From Mucilaginibacter endophyticus (GTDB taxonomy: Bacteria > Bacteroidota > Bacteroidia > Sphingobacteriales > Sphingobacteriaceae): 64,000 nucleotides of DNA. Positions 54,030-61,693 of the stretch are shown here, piece by piece; within the stretch, counting starts at the first letter, position 1, and every line of letters starts with the position of its first letter. The notes beneath the pieces are model-generated. The model searched no databases. It was not told where the DNA came from and worked only from the letters and a program-made list of their open reading frames with translations. The stretch lies in NCBI RefSeq assembly GCF_003351025.1, contig NZ_QPCG01000007.1, forward strand, positions 62,001 through 126,000. The letters run 5' to 3'. The position numbers and the translations under genes are program-made.

Positions 54030-55589
54030 ATGGAAACAGGTTTCAGAAAATGGATCATCGTGATAACGATCATCACATCAACCATCATAGAGCTTATTGA
54101 TACTACAATTGTAAACGTGTCTATTAATACCATGAGCGGCAATTTGGGTGCGTCGCTTGAAGATACGGCCTGGGTTATTACCTCTTATGCCATTGCAAAT
54201 GTGATCATTATACCCATGACCAGCTTCCTGGCCGAGAAGATTGGCCGAAAGCAATATTATATCGGTTCTATTCTTTTATTTACACTTGCTTCGGCGCTAT
54301 GCGGATTCTCCCATAATCTTTGGGAACTTGTCGCTTTCCGTTTTTTTCAGGGTATAGGCGGCGGGGCATTATTATCAACTTCGCAGTCAATACTGTTTGA
54401 AACTTTTCCGGTGAAGGAAAGGGCGACTGCAAGTGGGATCTTTAGTCTTGGTATTATCATAGGCCCATCTATAGGCCCGGTGATGGGTGGCTATATTGTA
54501 GATAACTTATCATGGCAATGGATCTTTTATGTAAATATCCCGATAGGGTTAATGGCCGCGTTGTTGTCATACATTTACCTCAAACCCAGCAAGCCTTCAG
54601 CAGATGGCCGGAGTATCGACTGGTTGGGCATTTTTTTACTGGCAGTAGGTGTCGGTAGTTTGCAGGTAGTACTTGAGCGCGGCGAAACCGACGATTGGTT
54701 TGCTGCAACCTATATCATTATACTTACTTTACTCTCCGTTTTGAGCTTAGCAATATTGATCTGGTGGGAACTAAGGATAGAACACCCGGTTATCAACCTG
54801 CGTGTATTGAAGAGCACCACTTTATCTATTTCGGCAATCATGACCTTTGTATTGGGTTTCGGTTTATTTAGCGCGGTATTTGTTTTTCCGTTGTATGCCC
54901 AGCGGATTATCGGTTATTCTGCTTTTCAAACGGGTACAATGTTATTGCCGGGAACCTTGATGGCAGCTATGATCTCACCGTTTTTAGGTAAAATGCTCCA
55001 AAGCGGGATCCGGCCGCAATATCTTATTACCCTGGGATTTGGTTTGTCGGCAATTTTTGGTTTTATGATGTCAGGTTCTAACCTCGAAACCGGGAACGCC
55101 TATTTCTTTATTCCGCTGATTTGTCGTGGGTTAGGAGCGGCCTTGCTTATTGTTCCTTTAACCGCGCTGGCTGTTTCGGAACTTAAGCCAGCCGACATTC
55201 CGCAGGGAGCGGCACTGAATAATATGATGAGACAAATGGGTGGCTCATTTGGTATAGCACTGATCAATACCTATATCGCACACCGGGCTGCCGATAACCG
55301 GATGTCTTTGATTACGCATGTAACAGCTTCCGATCCGCTAACCATAGCACGGCGGCAATCCTTTATCAGTAATTTCATAGCACATGGGGCCAGCTATTTG
55401 CGCGCGCTGCAACAATCAATCGGTGCATTAGAAAATACAATAACAAGGCAAACTTTCCTGCTTAGTTATATGGATGCTTTTCTGTTACTCGCTATATTAA
55501 ATGCCTGCTGCATCCCTTTGGTGATCATGACAATAAAAAAGCGCACCGCAGTAAAAGCGGGTAAGGTAGAAGTACCGGACGCGCATTGA
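54030..55589 (+). CDS. DHA2-family (EmrB/QacA) MFS drug:H+ antiporter
   Basis: The 519-residue transporter has 14 TM helices. Motifs include the N-terminal D1 region IELIDTTIVNVSINTM, the motif A-like FLAEKIGRKQYYIGS between TM2 and TM3, and motif C GIIIGPSIGPVMGGYIVD in TM5. The family exports drugs or other toxic compounds by proton antiport. The frame opens 29 codons upstream, but the ATG at 54030 (METGFRKWII) removes an unlikely hydrophilic leader. TATTTTG ends 4 nt before it and is near the -7 consensus. The pair with the divergent AraC gene suggests inducible export. Confidence 0.9.
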   Translation: METGFRKWIIVITIITSTIIELIDTTIVNVSINTMSGNLGASLEDTAWVITSYAIANVIIIPMTSFLAEKIGRKQYYIGSILLFTLASALCGFSHNLWELVAFRFFQGIGGGALLSTSQSILFETFPVKERATASGIFSLGIIIGPSIGPVMGGYIVDNLSWQWIFYVNIPIGLMAALLSYIYLKPSKPSADGRSIDWLGIFLLAVGVGSLQVVLERGETDDWFAATYIIILTLLSVLSLAILIWWELRIEHPVINLRVLKSTTLSISAIMTFVLGFGLFSAVFVFPLYAQRIIGYSAFQTGTMLLPGTLMAAMISPFLGKMLQSGIRPQYLITLGFGLSAIFGFMMSGSNLETGNAYFFIPLICRGLGAALLIVPLTALAVSELKPADIPQGAALNNMMRQMGGSFGIALINTYIAHRAADNRMSLITHVTASDPLTIARRQSFISNFIAHGASYLRALQQSIGALENTITRQTFLLSYMDAFLLLAILNACCIPLVIMTIKKRTAVKAGKVEVPDAH

Positions 55590-55613
55590 TGATGATGACA
55601 GATTTTTAATTTA

Positions 55614-55645
55614 TCGATAGCTAACCTGAACATGTTAGCTATCGA
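55614..55645. terminator. Hairpin after the DHA2 exporter gene
   Basis: TCGATAGCTAAC (55614-55625) pairs perfectly with 55634-55645 (8-nt loop), 24 bp past the stop codon. There is no T-run, so it may be an RNA-stabilising 3' hairpin rather than a terminator. A further short palindrome GTCCACTTGTGGAC lies at 55714-55727. Confidence 0.45.
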
Positions 55646-55793
55646 AAGTTTGACATCAGGGCCTGCTATCTGATGCCTTAAGGCTCAAAGTAAACTACTT
55701 TTTTCATAGAAGTGTCCACTTGTGGACTGCTGCTTTCCTTTTCCATTACTTTAAGTTTGATTTAAAAACAGATGAGATGAACTGCGCTTTGAA

Positions 55794-57068
55794 TTATCGT
55801 AGTGTTTTAAATGAAGCGCGCATTTCTTCGGCAAAGGTTTTAGGTTGTTCCCATGCTGCAAAATGACCGCCTTTATCAAGTTTGTTATAATAGATCAGTT
55901 TAGGGTAAGCCCGTTCTGTCCAGGTTTTTGGTGCCTGGTAAAGCTCATCCGGAAAGGCGCTCACCGCTACCGGAATAGTGATACCCTTTGGAGCAAAAAA
56001 AGCAAGCTTGCTTTCCCAGTATAAACGGGCCGAAGAAACCGCGGTTCCTGTTAACCAGTAAAGGGTAACATTATCCAAAATATCATCTTTAGTTAAACCC
56101 TCGGGCTGGTCATTGAAAACGCGGGTAATAAGCGCGAGACTAACCCCGTCGTGGTCAATCATCCAGGCGGCCAAACCCACAGGCGAATCCTGGATTCCAT
56201 ATAAAGTTTGCGGGCGGTTAGCCATCTCGTTAGCGTAACCCAAACCGTGTTTATAAAAAAAGTCGAGCTGGTCCCAGGCATGTTTTTCTTCATCCGAAAG
56301 GCCTGACGGTTGTGGTTCGCCGTACTGAAGTGCTTTCGCAACATCTGCCGGAACTGTGGCCGGCATATTGGTATGAATGCCAAGCAGTCCCGGAGGTGTA
56401 AGCAATGCCATTTGTTCGGTAACGGCATTGCCCCAATCACCGCCCTGCGCTACATATTTTGTATACCCGAGGCGTTTCATCAGCTCAACCCAGGCCTTTG
56501 CAACGTGCTGAGGGTCCCAGCCGGTTGCGGTGGGTTTACCCGAAAAACCATATCCGGGCAGTGAGGGAATAACCACATCAAAAGCATCTTCGGGCTTGCC
56601 TCCATAGGCGGTAGGGTCAGTAAGCGGGCCAATAATTTTTAATTGTTCGATAATTGAACCCGGCCAGCCATGTGTGATTATAATTGGCAAGGCATTTTTG
56701 TGTTTTGAACGTACATGGATGAAATGGATATCGAGCCCATCAATATTGGTAACAAACTGAGGTATAGCATTCAGCTTGGCCTCGCATTTACTCCAGTCAT
56801 AACTTGTTGCCCAGTATTTGGCTAAAGCCTGGATAGTGGCAAGCTGAACACCTTGTGACTGATCATTTACAGTTTCGCGTTCGGGCCATTGCGTTGCTAA
56901 AATGCGGCGTTTAAGATCGGTTAGTTTTTCTTTTGGAAATTTTACATGGAACGGGCGGATGGTTTCGTCAGATGATGCAGGAGCAGTTTGCGCAATACTT
57001 AACGAGCTCTGTGCTACAAATGCGCTTGCAATAATCGAACTGACAATAATTTGGTTGATCTTTTTCAT
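55794..57068 (-). CDS. Secreted epoxide hydrolase (alpha/beta hydrolase with EHN domain)
   Basis: The 424-residue enzyme has a Sec signal peptide (MKKINQIIVS...SSLSIAQ). An N-terminal EHN-type domain spans about 35-110 (IRPFHVKFPKEKLTDLKRRI), followed by an alpha/beta-hydrolase core. Visible catalytic parts are the oxyanion HGWPGS (133-138), the nucleophile Asp211 in GGDWGNAV and the His402 in GGHFAAWE. This is the juvenile-hormone/microsomal-type epoxide hydrolase layout. It likely opens epoxides or hydrolyses related substrates in the periplasm. The ATG at 57068 replaces the longest-frame start at 57107. Confidence 0.9.
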   Translation of the reverse strand: MKKINQIIVSSIIASAFVAQSSLSIAQTAPASSDETIRPFHVKFPKEKLTDLKRRILATQWPERETVNDQSQGVQLATIQALAKYWATSYDWSKCEAKLNAIPQFVTNIDGLDIHFIHVRSKHKNALPIIITHGWPGSIIEQLKIIGPLTDPTAYGGKPEDAFDVVIPSLPGYGFSGKPTATGWDPQHVAKAWVELMKRLGYTKYVAQGGDWGNAVTEQMALLTPPGLLGIHTNMPATVPADVAKALQYGEPQPSGLSDEEKHAWDQLDFFYKHGLGYANEMANRPQTLYGIQDSPVGLAAWMIDHDGVSLALITRVFNDQPEGLTKDDILDNVTLYWLTGTAVSSARLYWESKLAFFAPKGITIPVAVSAFPDELYQAPKTWTERAYPKLIYYNKLDKGGHFAAWEQPKTFAEEMRASFKTLR

Positions 57069-57107
57069 GGTTTTAATGTTTAATATTAACCGGGTTTGCC
57101 AATTCAT

Positions 57108-57497
57108 TTACTGTGCCATATTGTAAATATTTGATTATTAGCTGCCTGAGGGGCTTTTTTTTGATATTTTGAATCTTTGTATTTCGTGAAAGAGAAATCA
57201 GGGTACGAAATGTCGTGATGGTAAAAGATGTATTTTATAAGTAGTTTAATCATTCCTGATTTTGAAAAAAAAGGCTGATGCACGGGCCCTTTTTATGTTG
57301 CATCATTCTGAAACAAAGGCTATAATGTTTTTTACTATATCCGGACACAGGCTGTCCGTATGCGAACAGTTTATTGAGTGATGGTTTTGTTTAATTTATT
57401 GATATATAGATTGTTATTTATTTGGCATGCATCTTATATAAGTTACTGACAGTAAACCCTCTTTGCTCAATCACGGCTGCCAATTAAAATTATCGTT
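57108..57497. other. Gene-free intergenic region
   Basis: No gene, terminator or clear promoter is seen in these 390 A/T-rich bases. The only structure noted is a short inverted repeat CGGACA (57342-57347) with TGTCCG (57353-57358), a possible regulator site for one of the divergent genes. Confidence 0.5.
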
Positions 57498-59879
57498 ATG
57501 ATCAAAAACTATCTGAAAATTGCCTGGCGTAACCTTATTAAAAACAAGGTGCATTCTTTTATCAATATCGCGGGATTGTCTGTTGGTATGGCGGTGGCCA
57601 TGCTGATAGGTCTCTGGATCTGGGATGAATTATCGTTTGATAGTAATCATCAAAACCGCGGAACCATCGCCCAGGTAATCCAAAATGTTACCAACAATGG
57701 CGAAGTGCAAACCTGGCAGGCTGTACCCTTACCACTTGCAGCCGAATTGCGGAAAAGCTATGGCAGTCTTTTTAAACAGGTGGTAAACAGTGCTGGCTAT
57801 GGCGATCATATGCTTGCGCTGGATAATAAAAAATTAACCCGGACCGGCGTATTTATGGAAGCCGGGGGCCCAGAGATGTTCACGTTGAAAATGCTAAAAG
57901 GCAACCGTAATGCATTAACAGATCCTACTTCGGTTTTGATTTCGGCATCAACAGCAAAAGCTTACTTCGGAGATGCCGACCCGATGAACCGGACTTTAAA
58001 GATTGATAACCATTATAACGCGAAGGTTGCCGGTGTGTTTGAAGATATGCCCCACAATGCAACGTTCGCCGGCCTTGGTTTTATTGCACCCTGGGAAATG
58101 GGCTTCACCGCTAACGATATCAGGTCGATGAGCGAACCCTGGCGGCCCAACTTTTGTGCCCTTTATGTACAAACGCAACCGAATGCCAACCTTGCCGCTT
58201 TGTCCCTGAAAATAAAGGATGCAAAGCTGCGCAATGTAAGTGCTGTACTTGCCAAAAAGAAACCCGCTTTGTTTTTGTATCCTATGAGCAAATGGCATTT
58301 GTACGATGAGTTTAAAGACGGTAAAAACACAGGCGGGCGCATTCAGTATGTATGGATGTTTGGCATCATTGGTGTTTTTGTATTGCTGCTGGCCTGCATA
58401 AACTTCATGAACCTGAGCACAGCCAGGTCGGAGAAGCGGGCTCGCGAAGTAGGTATCAGGAAAGCCATTGGTTCGGCCAGGAGCCAGCTTATTTATCAGT
58501 TTTTTAGCGAGTCGGTTTTATGTGTAGCGCTGGCGTTTGTAATTTCCTTGGTGATGGTGCAGTTGAGTCTGCCTCTTTTTAACGAAGTAGCAGAAAAGCA
58601 AATGACCATACTTTGGGGCAGCGCCTTGTTCTGGTTATTGGGATTGGGCTTTACTTTATTTACCGGGATTGTTGCCGGAAGCTACCCCGCGTTTTACCTG
58701 TCGTCGTTTCAGCCGGTAAAAGTGCTCAAAGGGGTATTCAGGGCAGGAAAACTGGCGGCGCTTCCGCGCAAAGTACTCGTGGTATTGCAATTTACGGTAT
58801 CAATAACACTGATCATCGGCACTGTGGTTGTTTTCAGGCAGATCCAGTTTGCAAAAGACCGGCCGATAGGTTACAGCAGGGACGGCTTGTTAGCTGTTAA
58901 TCCCGGCACCGACCAGGTTCATAAGAGCTTTACTGCGCTAAAAAATGAGCTTTATAAAACCGGCGCTGTTGTTTCTGTTGCCGAAGGTGATGTAAACCCT
59001 ACCCAAACCGCGGGCAGTACCAGCGCTATTGAGTGGAAAGAGAAAGATCCAAACTTAAGTGTGGATTTTCAGCAAAACGGTGTTTCTGTTGATTACGGAA
59101 AAACCGCAGGCTGGCAATTTAAAGGAGGGAGGGACTTTTCAAAAGATTACCTGACTGATTCATCAGCCGTAGTAGTTAATGAGTCGGCGGTAAAGTTTAT
59201 GGGGATGAAGAACCCTGTAGGTGAAAATATTACCTTTTACGGCCATCCTTTCAAAATAATTGGTGTCATCAGCAATATCATTGTTGATTCGCCTTACGGG
59301 CAGGTAAAGCCTTGTATTTACTTTTTTAATAAAGACGCTGCCGGGACAGTGTTATTACGCATTAACCCTCAAATGAGTGCAGGAAAGGCTATTGAGAGTA
59401 TACAACAGGTATTCAAACACTTCAACCCCGAACAACCTTTTCAATATAGCTTTGTGGATTCGGCATATGCTCAAAAATTCGGTAACGAACAGCGCATTGG
59501 TAAACTGGCCGCGTTTTTTGCGGCCCTGGCCATCTTTATCAGCTGCCTGGGTTTATTTGGTATGGCATCCTTTATGGCCGAACAGCGCGTAAAGGAAATT
59601 GGCGTACGCAAGGTACTCGGAGCAACGGTTTTCAATCTTTGGAGACTGTTAACTACGGACTTTATTACCCTTGTATTTATCTCGCTCCTGGCTGCCACAC
59701 CAATTGCCATTTATATGATGAACAGCTGGCTACAGCATTTTGATTACCGGTCGGGGATTTCGCCATGGATATTTGTGTTAACGGGTATTACCGCAATAGT
59801 GATCACCATGCTTACCGTTAGTATTCAAACTATAAAAGCGGCATTAACAAGCCCGGTTAAAAGTTTAAAAAGCGAATAA
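57498..59879 (+). CDS. FtsX/MacB-type ABC transporter permease
   Basis: The 793-residue inner-membrane protein has two copies of the MacB-type periplasmic core followed by FtsX permease domains. TM helices lie at about 20-42, 285-310, 335-360, 375-400, 420-445, 670-690, 725-745 and 760-785. Characteristic coupling segments are ARSEKRAREVGIRKAIGSAR and EQRVKEIGVRKVLGAT, after which the ATPase would dock. No ATPase gene is adjacent; such permeases in Bacteroidota often work with a shared or distant MacB ATPase in lipoprotein or antimicrobial-peptide extrusion. An imperfect terminator follows at about 59905. Confidence 0.9.
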   Translation: MIKNYLKIAWRNLIKNKVHSFINIAGLSVGMAVAMLIGLWIWDELSFDSNHQNRGTIAQVIQNVTNNGEVQTWQAVPLPLAAELRKSYGSLFKQVVNSAGYGDHMLALDNKKLTRTGVFMEAGGPEMFTLKMLKGNRNALTDPTSVLISASTAKAYFGDADPMNRTLKIDNHYNAKVAGVFEDMPHNATFAGLGFIAPWEMGFTANDIRSMSEPWRPNFCALYVQTQPNANLAALSLKIKDAKLRNVSAVLAKKKPALFLYPMSKWHLYDEFKDGKNTGGRIQYVWMFGIIGVFVLLLACINFMNLSTARSEKRAREVGIRKAIGSARSQLIYQFFSESVLCVALAFVISLVMVQLSLPLFNEVAEKQMTILWGSALFWLLGLGFTLFTGIVAGSYPAFYLSSFQPVKVLKGVFRAGKLAALPRKVLVVLQFTVSITLIIGTVVVFRQIQFAKDRPIGYSRDGLLAVNPGTDQVHKSFTALKNELYKTGAVVSVAEGDVNPTQTAGSTSAIEWKEKDPNLSVDFQQNGVSVDYGKTAGWQFKGGRDFSKDYLTDSSAVVVNESAVKFMGMKNPVGENITFYGHPFKIIGVISNIIVDSPYGQVKPCIYFFNKDAAGTVLLRINPQMSAGKAIESIQQVFKHFNPEQPFQYSFVDSAYAQKFGNEQRIGKLAAFFAALAIFISCLGLFGMASFMAEQRVKEIGVRKVLGATVFNLWRLLTTDFITLVFISLLAATPIAIYMMNSWLQHFDYRSGISPWIFVLTGITAIVITMLTVSIQTIKAALTSPVKSLKSE

Positions 59880-59903
59880 GGGCTTTTAAGTTTATGAAAA
59901 AAG

Positions 59904-59933
59904 GCACTATCCCAATCGGGTAGCGCCTTTTTT
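59904..59933 (+). terminator. Terminator after the ABC permease gene
   Basis: AAAAAGGCACTATCCC pairs with GGGTAGCGCCTTTTTTT with one bulge and one mismatch; a seven-T run follows. It separates the gene from the convergent susD. Confidence 0.65.
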
Positions 59934-59951
59934 TGGCTTTGTAAGGCCTGA

Positions 59952-61682
59952 TTAATAACCCGGGTTTTGTTTCAGCTGCGGGTTAACGTTCATGATATCC
60001 CGGCCGATAGGGAAGATTTCGGTATGATTGTCGCCGTCGGGCTTTTTGTCCCACCATGTTCCGGTAGTAAACACTCCCCAGCGTATCAGGTCGGTACGTC
60101 TGCGGTTTTCTCCGATAAATTCCCGGCACCACTCATCCAGCATCTCCTGATCAGTAAGCTGGCTGCCATCCGGCTGATAAAGGCTTGGTGAACCGTCGGG
60201 GAAATTGCGCCGTCTCACCTGGTTCAGGAAACCGGCGGCCCCCGCTTTGTCACCTGCCCTGTAACGGCACTCTGCCAGGGTATAGTAGATCTCAGAAAGC
60301 CGGATCTCAGCATAAGCTGATGTGATCCTGTTAGGATCTGGCGTTGGGTAAAAAGGGTATTTTATCAGGAATACGCCTGAGTTATGATCGGCATGGTTCA
60401 TATCTGATTCCTTATCAGCTATTTTTGTTCCTGGTTTCGCGCCCAAAAACATACCAACCTGGTCGCGGATGAACAGTGGATATGGGCCTTTATTACCTTT
60501 TACAGTATCGGTACGGGTTACCCCATTTACAGTATGGGTATAAGGCAGGTAACCATACAAAAACATGCCCTCGCGCTGGCTGTTGCCAAGGTTTTTGTAC
60601 TTTTTCAACCGCAAATCGTCCGGGTATTTTTGAAATTTAACAAAGGGTTTGCCCAACTGAAATGTATACTCAACGCTGTCAACATCGCGTCCGGGTTGCA
60701 GCGCATAACGTGGGTTTGACTGGCCAAAATCAGTAAAGCCGCAATATAATGGAGCCGCGTCATAAGTTAACCCCCAAAAAAACATACCGCCATCATACTG
60801 CCAGTGCGTACGTGCAAGCGAGCCGGGGAACCCATATATCACCTCCGAATTTAAGGTAGTATTGGTATAATCGAAAGGCGCGTCCCATCGGGTGTCAAGC
60901 TGATACGCGCCATATTTACCGCTGATAATATCCCGGCAAACAGCCTCACATTCGGCGTATTTTTCCTGACCTATGTAAACTTTGGCGTTAAGGTATAAGC
61001 GCACCAATAATGCGGCCGCGCCGGCCTTTGTCCAGCGTCCTATTCCCGAAGCCCCAAGTTGTTGACGCGTAGGTAATCCGTCGATAGCGCCTTTCAGTTC
61101 CGATTCGATATAGGTAAACATTTCCTGTGGGGTAGACTGCGGATTGCCCTTTGTTGAGTTTTTTACATCAGTAACTATCTCAATATTGCGATAAAAGTCA
61201 AATGCCCTCAAATAAAACCATGCGCGCAGGGTATGCAGTTCCGATTTAAAATCTGTTAACTCTGTATCTGTGACGCTTAGTTTTGAAGGATCTTTGATGC
61301 CTTCCATATCCGTTAGCGAATTAGTTGCCAATACTATCCCCTGGTAAAAGTTATTCCAGGCGCCGCTTGTGAAATTATCTGTGATGGTCCAGGTGTGGTA
61401 GTGCATACGCTGGTAGTAACCACCATCCTGCCAGTCGCCCTGCCTGTTATAGGTGCCTATTTCGTCTGTGCAGTCTTCGCCGGCGGCATACACGTCATTA
61501 CCTTGTATGCTCCAGTAAGCGTGTTCAAAGGGGCGCAGGAAATCTCTGATCACATCATCCCGCCTGGTCAGGAAACCAGACGCGTCTACCTTGTCATACA
61601 CGTGTTCATCCAGTTTGGTACAGCTGCCGGTTAGTAAACCGGATAGTAAAATGCTGCTGATATATAGTTTGTATTTTTTCAT
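59952..61682 (-). CDS. SusD/RagB-family outer-membrane glycan-binding lipoprotein
   Basis: The 576-residue lipoprotein (lipobox LLTGSC, Cys21) has the TPR-rich SusD fold. Family landmarks are ELHTLRAWFYLRAFDFYRNI near 150, the GIGRWTKAGAAALLVRLYLN segment near 215, and the C-terminal LSEIYYTLAECRYRAGDKAG, then EWCREFIGENRRRTDLIRWG and PIGRDIMNVNPQLKQNPGY. It binds polysaccharide or another large substrate at the cell surface and partners with the SusC-like receptor 11 bp upstream on the same strand. Confidence 0.95.
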   Translation of the reverse strand: MKKYKLYISSILLSGLLTGSCTKLDEHVYDKVDASGFLTRRDDVIRDFLRPFEHAYWSIQGNDVYAAGEDCTDEIGTYNRQGDWQDGGYYQRMHYHTWTITDNFTSGAWNNFYQGIVLATNSLTDMEGIKDPSKLSVTDTELTDFKSELHTLRAWFYLRAFDFYRNIEIVTDVKNSTKGNPQSTPQEMFTYIESELKGAIDGLPTRQQLGASGIGRWTKAGAAALLVRLYLNAKVYIGQEKYAECEAVCRDIISGKYGAYQLDTRWDAPFDYTNTTLNSEVIYGFPGSLARTHWQYDGGMFFWGLTYDAAPLYCGFTDFGQSNPRYALQPGRDVDSVEYTFQLGKPFVKFQKYPDDLRLKKYKNLGNSQREGMFLYGYLPYTHTVNGVTRTDTVKGNKGPYPLFIRDQVGMFLGAKPGTKIADKESDMNHADHNSGVFLIKYPFYPTPDPNRITSAYAEIRLSEIYYTLAECRYRAGDKAGAAGFLNQVRRRNFPDGSPSLYQPDGSQLTDQEMLDEWCREFIGENRRRTDLIRWGVFTTGTWWDKKPDGDNHTEIFPIGRDIMNVNPQLKQNPGY

Positions 61683-61693
61683 GTTTTGTAGAT

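Noticed and set aside
57415..57455. Sigma-54 promoter before the ABC permease gene (TGGCATGCATCTTAT)
   Set aside because: The -24 GG is present but the -12 GC is missing, so the match is not good enough.
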